This document shows positions 16,066 through 25,425 of a stretch of 64,000 nt of DNA, one piece after another; the stretch's first letter is position 1; each line of letters opens with the position of its first letter. The notes beneath the pieces are model-generated. The model was not told the origin of the DNA. It was given only the letters and a program-made list of their open reading frames with translations, and did no database searches. The DNA is from Streptomyces sp. ITFR-21 (GTDB taxonomy: Bacteria > Actinomycetota > Actinomycetes > Streptomycetales > Streptomycetaceae), in contig NZ_CP134605.1 of the NCBI RefSeq assembly GCF_031844685.1, positions 5,926,001 to 5,990,000 of the forward strand, written 5' to 3'. The position numbers and the translations under genes were made by a program.

Positions 16066-17840
16066 CCCGCCGCAAGGGCGCCGACGTCATCGCCCAGAGC
16101 CTGATCGACGAGCGTATTCCCTACGTCTTCGGGATCTGCGGGCACGGCAACGTGGGAATGCTCGACGCTCTCTACGAACGCGGGGACGAGATCAAGCTGA
16201 TCTCCCCCCGGCACGAACAGATCGCCGGTCACATGGCCGACGCCTACTTCCGCGTCGCGCACCGGCCCGTCGCGACACTGACCTCCTGCGGTCCCGGATC
16301 CGCGAACCTTCCGATGTCCCTGGCGTGTGCCCAGGCGGATTCCTCGGCGTTTCTGGCGATCACCGCGAACGTACCGACCTCGCAGTGGAACAGAGCACCG
16401 TTTCAGGAGGCGTACCAGCACTACCAGGCCGACTTCCCGTCGGTGGTGCGGCCCTTCGTCAAGCGCTCCTTCCAGCCGAGCCGGGTGGACATGCTGCCCA
16501 CGGCACTGCGGCAGTCGATGAACCTGATGACGACCGGCCGCCCCGGCCCCGTCAACCTGGACGTCCCGTACAACGTCTTCCAGGAGGAGGACGACGTCGC
16601 CGACACCGGGCCCGTGCCGCAGCGGTCGGTCACCCGGACCGGAGCGGACGCCGCCGTCGTTGAGGACATCACCCGGCTGCTGCTCGACGCCGAACGGCCG
16701 CTGTTGTTCATCGGGCACGGTGTGACCCTGTCGGAAGCCAGCACCGAACTGACTGCGCTGGTCGACCGGCTGGAGGTGCCGGTGGTCATGTCGCCGAACG
16801 GCATGGGCACCCTCGACATGACGCACGAGCTCAGCCTCGGTTTCATCGGCCGCAACGGCACCTACGCGGCGAACCAGGCCGGCCGCCGCTGCGACGTGCT
16901 GCTCACCCTGGGCGCCCGGTTCGACGACCGGTCGTCGAGTTCGTGGGTGCCCGGCTACTCGTGGAACATGCCGCCCACCAAGCTCGTGCAGGTGGACATC
17001 GACCCGGCGGAGCTGGGGCGCAACTACCAGCCGCACATCGGCGTCGCGGCCGACGTGCGCACGGTGCTGCGCCAACTGCTGGGCGAGTTGGAGCGGAGCG
17101 AGCAGGTCGCGGTCGCACGGGCGCGAAGCGGGAAGTGGCGCCAGGACATCGCCGGCTGGCGGCGGGAGTGGGAGGAGCACATTGCTCCGGCCTTCACCGA
17201 CGAGTCCTCTCCGATGCGGCCCGAGCGTGTCGTCAAGGCCGTACAGGACGTAATGCCCGAGGACGGCATCCTGGTGTGCGACTCGGGACAGCACCACAAC
17301 TGGTTCATGCAGTTCTGGAAGGCCCGCCGCCCCCAGCAGATGCTCAACACCTGGGGCTACTCCGCCATGGGCTTCGGGGTCAGCGGCGTGCTCGGCGCCA
17401 AGCTCGCCCGCCCGGAGAGTCCGGCCGTCGCCGTGGTGGGCGACGGGGGCTTCACCATGACGCCGTCCGTCCTGGCCACCGCGGTCGAGTACGACATCCC
17501 GGCCGTCTGGGTCGTCTGGAACAACTACGCCTGGGGAGCCATCCGGGACCTCCAGCACGGCTCTTTCGGCGGCAGGGAGATCGGCACGAGCTTCCTGCGT
17601 GGCGGTGAGCCCTACAACCCGGACTTCGCCGCGCTGGCCCGCAGCTACGGCGTCGGAGGCATCCGGGTTTCCAAGCCCGGCGAACTGTCCGCCGCTCTCG
17701 AAGAGGCGATCGCTGCGAACCGCCCCTTCGTCATCGACGCCGAGGTGGACGGTCATGTGCCGCCGACCTCGGTCGGCACCTGGGAACTGCCTCCCCTTCC
17801 CCGACCCGAACCGAAGTTTGGAGCACCGTGGCAACCGTGA
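16062..17840 (+). CDS. Thiamine-diphosphate-dependent enzyme (acetolactate-synthase/IolD-like)
   Basis: A 592-residue three-domain ThDP enzyme. The N-terminal domain has SPRHEQIAGHMADAY, where the glutamate activates the cofactor. The central domain has ERPLLFIGHGV. The C-terminal cofactor motif VVGDGGFTM is followed after about 25 residues by WNNYAW. Relatives include acetolactate synthase, glyoxylate carboligase, IolD and sulfoacetaldehyde acetyltransferase. In an operon with Gfo/Idh, TIM-barrel isomerase and aldehyde dehydrogenase genes, a carbon-carbon lyase or ring hydrolase on a 2-keto intermediate is likelier than amino-acid biosynthesis. It overlaps the previous gene by 4 bp and the next by 13. 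Confidence 0.85.
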   Translation: MTRRKGADVIAQSLIDERIPYVFGICGHGNVGMLDALYERGDEIKLISPRHEQIAGHMADAYFRVAHRPVATLTSCGPGSANLPMSLACAQADSSAFLAITANVPTSQWNRAPFQEAYQHYQADFPSVVRPFVKRSFQPSRVDMLPTALRQSMNLMTTGRPGPVNLDVPYNVFQEEDDVADTGPVPQRSVTRTGADAAVVEDITRLLLDAERPLLFIGHGVTLSEASTELTALVDRLEVPVVMSPNGMGTLDMTHELSLGFIGRNGTYAANQAGRRCDVLLTLGARFDDRSSSSWVPGYSWNMPPTKLVQVDIDPAELGRNYQPHIGVAADVRTVLRQLLGELERSEQVAVARARSGKWRQDIAGWRREWEEHIAPAFTDESSPMRPERVVKAVQDVMPEDGILVCDSGQHHNWFMQFWKARRPQQMLNTWGYSAMGFGVSGVLGAKLARPESPAVAVVGDGGFTMTPSVLATAVEYDIPAVWVVWNNYAWGAIRDLQHGSFGGREIGTSFLRGGEPYNPDFAALARSYGVGGIRVSKPGELSAALEEAIAANRPFVIDAEVDGHVPPTSVGTWELPPLPRPEPKFGAPWQP

Positions 17841-19309
17841 ATCCTGCCCAGAACACGCACTCGGCCGGTACGGGCACCCCGCACCCGTCTCCCCTTCGCG
17901 CCCGGCACCTGGTCAACGGCGAGTGGATCGACACCGCCGAGCACGACCAAACCGTCGACCCGTACCGGGGAGGGGTCGTCACCGAGGCCGCCGTCGGCAG
18001 CGCCGAAATCGTCGACCGCGCCGTCGCGGCAGCCGATGCGGCTGCGTCTGCCGTCGCCTCGCTGCCCGCGTACCGGCGCGCGGAGATACTGCGGACCGCC
18101 GCCGACCTGATCGAGGAACGGGCCGATGAGATCGGCCGGTTCATGTCCAGGGAGACCGGCAAGGCGCTCAAGGACTCCGTGGCCGAGGTCCGCCGTTCGC
18201 AGGACACCGTGCGGCTGTCGGCGGAGGAGGCCGTGCGTATCGAGGGCGAACACGTGCCGCTCGACAGCAGCGCGATGGGAGCTGGCAAGATCGCTTTCCT
18301 GCTGCGGGTGCCCGTCGGCGTCGTCGGCGCCATTACTCCCTTCAACGCCCCCTTCAACCTCGCCTGCCACAAGCTGGCCCCGGCGCTGGCCGCCGGGAAC
18401 GCCGTCGTATGGAAGACCCCGCCGCAGGCGGCTGGCGTAGCGCACCTGCTGGCCGAACTGTTCGTCGACGCGGGAGTCCCCACCGGTGCGCTCAACGTCG
18501 TCCACGGCGGTGCCGAGGTGGGACGCGCGGTGGTCAGGGATCCGCGGGTCTCGTTTGTCAGCTTCACCGGGTCCAGCCGGGCCGGGGCCTCCATCAAGGC
18601 TGAGAGCGGCCTTCGGCGGGTGGCTCTCGAACTCGGCGGAAACGGGCAGACCATCGTCCACTGCGACGCCGACATCGAGGTGGCGGCGCCGCAGTGTGCC
18701 CGCAACGCGATGCGACTCGCCGGGCAGAGCTGCATTTCGGTGCAGTCAGTGCTCGTGCACCGCTCAATTTACGACCCCTTCCTCGAAAGGCTCACAGCCG
18801 AGGTGGCTGAGCTCCGTGTGGGCGATCCGCTCGATCCGTCTACGGACGTCGGAACTTTGATCGACGAGGACGCCGCGCGCCGGGTCGAGCGCTGGACCGC
18901 TGTCGCGACCTCCGCCGGAGCCCGGCTGATCAGCGGCGGCGGCCGGAACGGGGCACAGCTGACCCCGACGGTCCTCGCCGATGTCACCGCCGACATGCAG
19001 GTCTTCTGCGACGAGGTGTTCGGCCCCCTTGTCAACGTCGTCGCCTACGACACTCTCGACCAGGCGTTCGATCTGGTCAACAGCAGCGACTACGGGCTCC
19101 AGACGGGCATTTTCACCGCCGACAACGCGATCACGATGCGGGCGATCCGGGAGCTGCGCACAGGAGGAGTGGTGATCAACGGAACCTCCACCTGGCGGAC
19201 AGACCAACTCGCCTACGGAGGCGTGAAGTCGAGCGGCATCGGCCGCGAGGGACCACGTTACGCGATCCGGGACATGACCGACCAGCGAATGGTGATCTTC
19301 AACATGTGA
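17828..19309 (+). CDS. NAD(P)-dependent aldehyde dehydrogenase
   Basis: A 493-residue ALDH with the full set of catalytic residues: VVGAITPFNAPFNL (the oxyanion Asn), WKTPPQAAG (cofactor Lys), VSFTGSS, ELGGNGQ (general-base Glu) and GQSCISVQ (nucleophilic Cys). It should oxidise an aldehyde, perhaps the product of the ThDP enzyme, to an acid or acyl-CoA. The GTG at 17828 lies inside the end of the preceding gene with GGAG upstream, showing tight coupling. It closely follows the aldehyde-utilising classes rather than the semialdehyde synthases, but the substrate is unknown. Confidence 0.9.
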   Translation: MATVNPAQNTHSAGTGTPHPSPLRARHLVNGEWIDTAEHDQTVDPYRGGVVTEAAVGSAEIVDRAVAAADAAASAVASLPAYRRAEILRTAADLIEERADEIGRFMSRETGKALKDSVAEVRRSQDTVRLSAEEAVRIEGEHVPLDSSAMGAGKIAFLLRVPVGVVGAITPFNAPFNLACHKLAPALAAGNAVVWKTPPQAAGVAHLLAELFVDAGVPTGALNVVHGGAEVGRAVVRDPRVSFVSFTGSSRAGASIKAESGLRRVALELGGNGQTIVHCDADIEVAAPQCARNAMRLAGQSCISVQSVLVHRSIYDPFLERLTAEVAELRVGDPLDPSTDVGTLIDEDAARRVERWTAVATSAGARLISGGGRNGAQLTPTVLADVTADMQVFCDEVFGPLVNVVAYDTLDQAFDLVNSSDYGLQTGIFTADNAITMRAIRELRTGGVVINGTSTWRTDQLAYGGVKSSGIGREGPRYAIRDMTDQRMVIFNM

Positions 19310-19355
19310 GGGCCGTTGAGGGACGACCGCCGACGACCGACAAGAAGGTGATCGC

Positions 19356-19739
19356 GTGACAGACAAGGCCGCGAAGAGGACCGCGACGATACGCCAGGGA
19401 GCCGAGGTCCTGTGGGAGCAGCCTCCCAACCATTTCGACGCGTTGTCGAAGATGCTGGTGCGCCCGGAGAACTCCGACTCCGTACTCTTCGACTTCAGGA
19501 TCTCCACCTACCAGCCGAAGGGGTACGTTGCTCCTCACGTCCACCGTGCCCAGGAGCAGATCTACTACATTTTGGAGGGCGAGGGGCTGATGGAACTGGA
19601 GGGGGAGAGGACCGTGGTCGCGCCGTGGACCGTGGTGCACATCCCGCCCGGTGTGGAGCACGCCATCTACAACACTGGGATGATCGACCTGAAGTTCGTG
19701 GTCGTCACCACGCCGCCGGAGGACGGACCGCCCGAGTGA
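19356..19739 (+). CDS. Small cupin-domain protein
   Basis: A 127-residue single-domain cupin. The first motif is HVHRAQEQIYYILEGEG and the second is PPGVEHAIYN, giving a likely metal site of two or three histidines and a glutamate. Such proteins are sugar-acid isomerases, dioxygenases or ligand-binding accessory factors. It is 46 bp downstream of the aldehyde dehydrogenase in the same direction and is probably co-transcribed. The GTG at 19356 has an AAGAAGGTGA-type ribosome site upstream. Confidence 0.82.
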   Translation: MTDKAAKRTATIRQGAEVLWEQPPNHFDALSKMLVRPENSDSVLFDFRISTYQPKGYVAPHVHRAQEQIYYILEGEGLMELEGERTVVAPWTVVHIPPGVEHAIYNTGMIDLKFVVVTTPPEDGPPE

Positions 19740-19783
19740 CCAGGCAGTGACGAGCACGACGGCATGATTCTGAAGGACTCGAG

Positions 19784-20662
19784 GTGACCGGAGTGACTGT
19801 GAACGAAACCGCGGCCGAGGACACGGCATCGGACCGTGACCAGCGCAAGAGACGCGCTGGCAGCGGGGTCCAGTCGCTCCACCGCGCCACATCGATCCTC
19901 GACGCGGTCGGCCGGAGCCCCCAGGGCATGGGCCTGGCCGACCTGTGCCAGGTGATCGGCCTGCCGAGCAGCACAATCTTCCACCTGGCGAAGACCATGG
20001 TCGAGTTGGGCCTGCTCCGCCAGGAGGAGGAGACCAAGCGGTACCGGATCGGCCACCGGCTGTTCAGCCTGGCCGCCGGAGCACTCGACGAGCAGGAACT
20101 GCTGGCTGTCGCCACACCCGTGCTGGCCAACCTCTCCCAGCAGGTCGGCGAGACCAGCCACATCGGTGTCAGGACGGGCAACACGGCCGTCATCATCGGC
20201 CGCTGCGAAGGTCCGGGCGCCATCCGGGTCGCCGAGCGCATAGGAGCCCCGCGGCCTCTGCACGCGACGTCCGTCGGCAAGGTCCTTCTCGCCAGTCTCC
20301 CGGACGAAGAGCTCAACGAGTACCTGCGGTCCGGTCCGCTCACCCGGGTCACCCCTCGGACGACCACCGACCCCGAGACGCTGCTGGCCATGATCCGTGA
20401 GGTCCGCAGCTCAGGCGTCGCCTTCGACGACGGGGAATACATCCCGGACGGCAGATGCGTCGCCGCGCCGCTGCGGGATTTCAGGCATAGGGTCGTCGGC
20501 GCGATCGGCATCTCGGCTCCCGTCTGGCGCCTGGGCATCGAACGCGTCGCAGCGGTACAGCAAGCCGTCAAAACCTCGGCGGCCGAACTCAGTCAGGCTC
20601 TGGGGCACTCTCCCGCCGACGACGCCGAGGAAACGCCGCAGCCGGCCGACGGCGCGTCCTGA
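19784..20662 (+). CDS. IclR-family transcriptional regulator (island 1)
   Basis: A 292-residue regulator. The N-terminal winged helix-turn-helix covers about residues 30-90 (GLADLCQVIGLPSSTIFHLAKTM with RYRIGHRLF as wing). The C-terminal IclR effector domain contains VAERIGAPRPLHATSVGKVL and CVAAPLRDF...VVGAIGISAP. It is the last gene of the island and most likely binds the repeated motif at 12624 and 13141 in response to a pathway intermediate. Start choice is uncertain: GTG at 19784 or a second GTG at 19793. Confidence 0.9.
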   Translation: MTGVTVNETAAEDTASDRDQRKRRAGSGVQSLHRATSILDAVGRSPQGMGLADLCQVIGLPSSTIFHLAKTMVELGLLRQEEETKRYRIGHRLFSLAAGALDEQELLAVATPVLANLSQQVGETSHIGVRTGNTAVIIGRCEGPGAIRVAERIGAPRPLHATSVGKVLLASLPDEELNEYLRSGPLTRVTPRTTTDPETLLAMIREVRSSGVAFDDGEYIPDGRCVAAPLRDFRHRVVGAIGISAPVWRLGIERVAAVQQAVKTSAAELSQALGHSPADDAEETPQPADGAS

Positions 20663-21259
20663 CGACCGGTGTCTGACAGCGGGCATGGCAGAACACTCAG
20701 AACTCGTACGCGTGGAGAATGGCGACGGCCGCTGCCGCCTGAGCGACGCCCGGAGTTTTCGCTCACGCGCCTCATGATCCCGGGTCCGGGGACACCCGGG
20801 CACGGGGAGGACGGGCGATCCTGTCAGACCTGCCCTCCGTGACGTCCCGGCCAGGTGGGGGAACGGGCGGGGTGGGGGCGGGGCCGGTGCGGTCGCTGCG
20901 GGTCCTGGCCCCTGGCGCCTCAGCGGGCACGCAGTCCGCGGCCGCCCCTCCGGCACCGGCCCCGCTGCCGGAGGGTGTGGTGCGGACGCGGGAGAGGGCC
21001 GCGGCTCCCACCAGGGTGGATGGGCTTACGTCGGCAGGGGCAAGGTCGCCGAACAGCCCCGCTCCCGGCCGCTGCGACAGTGCGACGGACCTGTTCGTGG
21101 GTGAAGGTGGCGCCGCCGTCACCGCCGGCCATGCGCTGGAAGGCGCTCCTGAACGCCTTCCAGAACGCCTTCCAGGGCCGGCTCACCCCGGTCAGCAACT
21201 GAACCTCAACAATCAAGATCAGCCGTGAATGGACACACCCGGCGGCACGCCGAAAAGGC
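20663..21259. other. Intergenic region between convergent islands 1 and 2
   Basis: About 600 bp with no convincing gene. It contains a hairpin at 20779-20800 and, near 21130-21200, a short plus-strand tail reading WKALLNAFQNAFQGRLTP before a stop. That tail resembles the C-terminus of some transposases but is too short to assign. Confidence 0.45.
20779..20800 (+). terminator. Hairpin after the island 1 IclR gene
   Basis: CCCGGGT and ACCCGGG form a perfect 7-bp stem around an 8-nt loop, 117 bp beyond the IclR stop. There is no T-tract, which is common for Streptomyces terminators. It would end the island 1 transcript before the convergent gene. Confidence 0.4.
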
Positions 21260-22621
21260 TCAGCTGGTCGGGGTGAGGGCCACCTCGTAGACCGACCGGG
21301 GGTTGGAGAACTCCCGGAAGCCCCACACGCCGTGGTAGCGGCCGTAGCCGGAGGAGTTGACACCCCCGAAGGGCAGATTCTCCTCGCGCCAGTGCACGTT
21401 GTGGGCGTTGACGGTCACGCCACCGGAGGTGGTGTTGTCCAGCACGCGCTCGACGAAGTCCTCGTCCTGACTGTAGATGTAGAGCCCGAGCGGTTTGCCG
21501 AGCGAGTCCGAGTGCGCGTAGATCTCGCTCTCGTCGGTGTAGGTGAGGACCGGCAGCAGAGGTCCGAAGATCTCCTCCTGGATGATGTCGCTGTCGACCG
21601 GCACGTCCAGCAGCACGGTTGGCTCGATGACCAGCGCGTCGGCGTCGGATGTGCCACCGAACGCGATCGTCGCGCCGGCCTCGACCGCCTGGTCGAGGTA
21701 TCCCTTGACGCGCTCGAAGTTGCGCCTGTTGACGAACCGGCCGTCGCGCTCGTACCGGAACTCGCCGTTGTCGTAGTACTTGGCCCGCACGGCGGCGACG
21801 TACTTCTCCACGAACTCGTCACGCCGGTCTGCCGGCACCCACACGTAGTCGACCGACAGGCAGGTCTGGCCGTGATTAGGGATCTTGCCGATGACAATCT
21901 GCTGCGCGACGTAATCCAGGTCGGCGGTGCTGTCCACGATCGCCGGGGACTTGCCCCCGAGTTCGAGGGTGAACGAGGCGAGGTGCTTGGCCGCGGCGGC
22001 GACGATCAGCTTGCCCACGCGCGGGCTGCCGGTGAGAAAGATGTGGTCGACGGGCAGGTCGAGCAGGACGTCGTTGGTGCTGCGGACGCCGTCGGGAGTG
22101 TTGGTCTCGGTGTCGTCGAAAACCGACACCTCGTCCTCGGCGAAGGCTTCGGCGACGATCGTCGCGATGACCTTGCCGGTGGCCGGGGCGAGGGAGTTCG
22201 TCTTGCCGATGACGACGTTGCCGGCGGCGACGGCCTGCACGAGCGGCGAGAAGAACATGCCGATCGGAAAGTCCCACGTGCCGAACAGCAGGACGACTCC
22301 GCGCGGCTCGTACTTGATGAAGATCCGCTTGCCCTTGGGGGAAGGGATCGACTGCTCGACGTCGATCGGTGCCATCCAGTCGGCCAGCTCGGCGACGGCC
22401 TTGTCGATGTTGCCCATGACGGTCAGGAACTCGCCCCGATTGTCGGTCGGGCGGCCCAGGTCGGCCTTGATGGCCGTGCCGATGTCCTCGGCATGGGCGG
22501 TGAGGGCTGCGCGCAGCGCCTCCAGGCGCTCGATGCGCTCGGCGGAGGTGCGGGCGCGGACGGCGGCGCGGTTGGCGCGCGCAGCGGTGAAGACCCGTTG
22601 GATCTCGTTGTACTCGAGCAC
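21260..22621 (-). CDS. Aldehyde dehydrogenase, class 3 / coniferyl-aldehyde type
   Basis: A 453-residue short-form ALDH without the N-terminal extension of class 1. Motifs are LLFGTWDFPIGMF (oxyanion Asn replaced by the WDFP form), GKTNSLAPATG, IFLTGSPRVG, ELGGKSPAIV (Glu) and HGQTCLSVDY (nucleophilic Cys). The class prefers aromatic and medium-chain aldehydes. It is the most distal gene of the leftward oxidoreductase set and probably oxidises the aldehyde made by the alcohol dehydrogenase at 22905. The GTG at 22621 follows AAAGGGATC. Confidence 0.9.
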   Translation of the reverse strand: MLEYNEIQRVFTAARANRAAVRARTSAERIERLEALRAALTAHAEDIGTAIKADLGRPTDNRGEFLTVMGNIDKAVAELADWMAPIDVEQSIPSPKGKRIFIKYEPRGVVLLFGTWDFPIGMFFSPLVQAVAAGNVVIGKTNSLAPATGKVIATIVAEAFAEDEVSVFDDTETNTPDGVRSTNDVLLDLPVDHIFLTGSPRVGKLIVAAAAKHLASFTLELGGKSPAIVDSTADLDYVAQQIVIGKIPNHGQTCLSVDYVWVPADRRDEFVEKYVAAVRAKYYDNGEFRYERDGRFVNRRNFERVKGYLDQAVEAGATIAFGGTSDADALVIEPTVLLDVPVDSDIIQEEIFGPLLPVLTYTDESEIYAHSDSLGKPLGLYIYSQDEDFVERVLDNTTSGGVTVNAHNVHWREENLPFGGVNSSGYGRYHGVWGFREFSNPRSVYEVALTPTS

Positions 22622-22660
22622 TGCTGATCCCTTTCCTGCTGGTGTGCCGGCCGTCGGACC

Positions 22661-22687
22661 GGTCAGGCCGGTCAGGCCGGTCAGACC
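22661..22687. repeat. Three tandem 9-bp repeats
   Basis: GGTCAGGCC occurs at 22661 and 22670 and as GGTCAGACC at 22679. The repeat bridges the end of the SDR remnant and the leader of the aldehyde dehydrogenase and could mark the deletion that destroyed the SDR gene. Confidence 0.7.
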
Positions 22688-22880
22688 TGGTCGGTGGGGC
22701 GGATGACGATCTCGTTGACAGCGCGCCGGCGCGGCCCGGTGACGACGGAGGCGTTTGCGTCAGCGATGCCTTCGGCGAGCGGCTTCTCGACGCCGCCGGA
22801 GAATGCGTCGAAGCTGCCCTGAGCGTGGTACCACGTGTGGCCGGAGGTTCGGTGTCGACGACGCCGGGCTTGATGACGGC
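22681..22880 (-). pseudogene. Remnant of a short-chain dehydrogenase C-terminus
   Basis: Read leftward, the last 30 or so codons give EKPLAEGIADANASVV, then RRRAVNEIVIRPTDQV and a stop. The ending VNEIVIRPT is characteristic of one SDR subgroup. Further upstream, in another frame, IKPGVVDTE also matches an SDR motif (the loop after the catalytic Tyr/Lys). The pieces are out of frame and the Rossmann half is missing, so this is the wreck of a gene that once sat between the aldehyde and alcohol dehydrogenase genes. Confidence 0.6.
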
Positions 22881-22904
22881 GAGGCCGGCTGGCGCCGGTT
22901 TGTC

Positions 22905-23984
22905 TCAGAAGACGATGACCGAGCGGGCGACTCCGCCGTCGGCGAAGCGTTCCATGGCCTTCGGGACGTCGCCGAGTTCGATGCGGTCGGCGACGAGCTC
23001 GTCGAGGCGAAGCTGACCCTGCAGGTACATTTGTGCGAGCAGCGGAATATCACGCTTGAACCGGTTGGCGCCCATCGACACGCCGTGGATGTGCTTGGCG
23101 GTCAACACGAGCTCTCCGGCCGGGATGTCGAACGTGACGCCGGCCGTCGGCACGCCGACGAGGTAGACGCCGTGGCCGGGCTTGACCGCCCGCAGCGCGT
23201 CGAGCGCGGTCGACGCGAGCCCGGCGCACTCGAAGGCGTACTCGACCCCGCCGTCGGTGATGGCTCGCAGCGTGGCGCCGGCGTCGCCGGAGGCGGCGTT
23301 GACGGTGTGCGTGGCGCCGAAGGTGCGAGCGAGCTCAAGCTTGTCGTCGGTGATGTCGACCGCGACGACCTGCCGGGCCCCGGACAGCGCGGCAGCCTGA
23401 ACGACGTTCAGCCCGACGCCGCCGACACCGAACACGGCGACGGCACTGCCGACCGAGGGGCGCGCGGCGTTGAGGATCGCCCCGGCGCCGGTGATGACCG
23501 CGCAGCCCAGCAGGGCGGCGCACTCGGCCGGCACCTCGTGCGGCACCTTGACCAGGGTGTCGGCGCCGGTCAGGACCATCTCGGCGAACCCGCCGAGCTG
23601 CCCGCTCTGGGTCACTTCCTTCCCGTCGACAGACAGCCGCGGGCGCGGTCGGTTGATCTTGGCGCGGTTCGCGCACAGGTAGCCCAGGCCCTCGTAGCAC
23701 TGGGTGCAGTGCCCGCAGGACCGCGACAGGCAGCCGACGACCTGGTCGCCGGGGGCGAACTCGGTGACGGCAGAGCCGACCCGCTCGACGATGCCGGCGA
23801 CCTCGTGCCCGAGGACGCGGGCCTCGTCGGTGATGCCGAACATGCCACCGTTGAGCTGGGTCAGGTCACTGTGACAGACGCCGGAGGCGCTGACGCGTAC
23901 GAGAACCTCGTCCGGCTCGGGCTCGTCGACGTGCACGTCGAGAAGCTCCTGTACACCAAAACTGGTGCGGACCATCGCCTTCAT
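22905..23984 (-). CDS. Zinc-dependent alcohol dehydrogenase (MDR family)
   Basis: A 359-residue medium-chain dehydrogenase. Catalytic zinc ligands lie in SGVCHSDL, LGHEVAG and LLGCAVITGAG. The structural zinc loop is CGHCTQCYEGLGYLC, and the NAD motif is VFGVGGVGLNV. The layout matches class III-like, aryl or NDMA-type alcohol dehydrogenases. I start it at the ATG at 23984 because GAAAGG lies 8 bases upstream; the GTG at 23993 is the alternative. The same leader GAAAGGTGATCG occurs before the monooxygenase at 29326. It probably oxidises a pathway alcohol to the aldehyde handled by the class 3 enzyme at 21260. Confidence 0.9.
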   Translation of the reverse strand: MKAMVRTSFGVQELLDVHVDEPEPDEVLVRVSASGVCHSDLTQLNGGMFGITDEARVLGHEVAGIVERVGSAVTEFAPGDQVVGCLSRSCGHCTQCYEGLGYLCANRAKINRPRPRLSVDGKEVTQSGQLGGFAEMVLTGADTLVKVPHEVPAECAALLGCAVITGAGAILNAARPSVGSAVAVFGVGGVGLNVVQAAALSGARQVVAVDITDDKLELARTFGATHTVNAASGDAGATLRAITDGGVEYAFECAGLASTALDALRAVKPGHGVYLVGVPTAGVTFDIPAGELVLTAKHIHGVSMGANRFKRDIPLLAQMYLQGQLRLDELVADRIELGDVPKAMERFADGGVARSVIVF

Positions 23985-23989
23985 ACCGA

Positions 23990-25405
23990 TCACCTTTCAG
24001 AGGACAGCGTGGGGCGCGCGGCGTTCACGGCGGCGACGGCGTCAGCGGCGGCGACGCGGCCGAAGATGACGGCCTTGGCCAGTGACGACCCGCTCATGTA
24101 GCCGTGGGCGTGGAAGCCGCCGACGAGCTCGCCGGCGGCCCACAAACCGTCGATGACACTGCCGTTCACGTGCCTGACCCGCATGTGGTCGTCGACGCGC
24201 ACTCCGCCGTAGGTGCTCGTCACACCGGCGGTGCTGGGGTAGACGTAGTAGGGCGGGGAGTCGATCTTGGCCAGCTCGCCGTAACCGGAGCTCAGCGACG
24301 TGCGGCCGAAGTCGCTGTCGACCCCGGCTTCGGCGAATTCGTTGTAGCGGGCCACGGTCGCCACCAGCACGTCCACGTCGATGCCGGCGATCTCGGCGAT
24401 CTCGGCGATCGTGTCGGCTTTGCGGACGTAGCCGTTGGCCAACCCGCCGCTGTAGTTGTTGACGAGCTTGTCCGGGATCGACTGCGCCATCGTCTTCTGG
24501 TCGAAGATCTGGTAGCCGACGCGGTCGGTCTCTTTCAGGCAGATCGAGCCGATGAGCTTGTAGGAGATGGACTCGTCGACGAATCGGCGGCCTTCCTTGT
24601 TCACGACGATCCCGCCGCGGTAGAGCCCGTTGAGCAGCGTCGGCTCGCTCGGGTAGCCCGGTAGTTCGGCGGACACGCCGTAGGTCGGTTTGATTTCGCC
24701 GACGTCGCACAGGTCCGCTCCGGCCGACATCGCCAGGTACAGCCCGTCGCCGGTGTTCCACTTCCCGCCCATCAAGCGGGCGCCGAGCAGCTCGGGGGCG
24801 AAGGTGGCGATGGGCCGCGCTCCGCGAGAGAACCCGCCGGTGGCCAGCAGGACCGCGCCCGTGGTCCAGGTGGTCTGCTTGCCGGCGCCGTCGCGGGTGA
24901 CGACGCCGCGCACGGCACCGCCGTCGAGGACGAGGCTGACGGCCGGCTCCTCCAGCAGCGAGGTGAACGTTGGATAACTTTCGGCCCTGGCTTTGATGAG
25001 TTGGAACGCGGCGCGGATCTTCACGCCGTGCGAGCGCGGGCGGGACTGGCCACCGGAATGGCTGACCTGGTCGAAGCCGACGCCGAGCTCGCGCAGCCAT
25101 CGGTAGCAGTCCATCTGCTCGCGCACGTACAGGTCGACCAGGGCCGGATCGACGGTATCTCCGCCGTCGTCGAGCAGATCCTGGCGCAGGATCGCCTCGG
25201 AGTCCTCGATGCCGGCCTCGGCTTGCATGTCGGTACCGGCGAAGGCGAACGAGCCGCCGCTGAGTACCGAGCTTCCGCCCGGCTCGGTTCCCTTCTCCGC
25301 GAGCACGACGCTCGCGCCGAGCGCGAGTGCCTCGACGGCGGCGGAGTACCCGGCGGCCCCTCCGCCGATGACGACGAGGTCCGCTGATTCAGAAGGCGCG
25401 CTCAT
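23990..25405 (-). CDS. FAD-dependent dehydrogenase, fumarate-reductase/KstD-like (1)
   Basis: A 471-residue flavoprotein. The ADP-binding motif LVVIGGGAAGYSAAVEAL starts near residue 11, EKGTEPGGSSVLSGGSF follows, and the C-terminal FAD motif is LWAAGELVGGFHAHGYMSG. The fold groups with succinate dehydrogenase/fumarate reductase flavoproteins and 3-ketosteroid dehydrogenases, which introduce or remove a C=C next to a carbonyl. The ATG at 25405 follows GAAGGGA; a longer upstream frame has no ribosome site. It overlaps or abuts the alcohol dehydrogenase gene. A related paralogue is immediately upstream. Confidence 0.85.
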   Translation of the reverse strand: MSAPSESADLVVIGGGAAGYSAAVEALALGASVVLAEKGTEPGGSSVLSGGSFAFAGTDMQAEAGIEDSEAILRQDLLDDGGDTVDPALVDLYVREQMDCYRWLRELGVGFDQVSHSGGQSRPRSHGVKIRAAFQLIKARAESYPTFTSLLEEPAVSLVLDGGAVRGVVTRDGAGKQTTWTTGAVLLATGGFSRGARPIATFAPELLGARLMGGKWNTGDGLYLAMSAGADLCDVGEIKPTYGVSAELPGYPSEPTLLNGLYRGGIVVNKEGRRFVDESISYKLIGSICLKETDRVGYQIFDQKTMAQSIPDKLVNNYSGGLANGYVRKADTIAEIAEIAGIDVDVLVATVARYNEFAEAGVDSDFGRTSLSSGYGELAKIDSPPYYVYPSTAGVTSTYGGVRVDDHMRVRHVNGSVIDGLWAAGELVGGFHAHGYMSGSSLAKAVIFGRVAAADAVAAVNAARPTLSSER

Positions 25406-25425
25406 GGTGTGAAGTCCCTTCAATA

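Noticed and set aside
15843..17834. A 660-codon minus-strand frame opposite the ThDP enzyme gene
   Set aside because: Composition is typical of antisense frames, with no motif or ribosome site; the plus-strand protein has full ThDP motifs.
21130..21203. Short frame WKALLNAFQNAFQGRLTP as a transposase gene
   Set aside because: It resembles the last residues of some transposases but nothing upstream matches, so it is too little to call.
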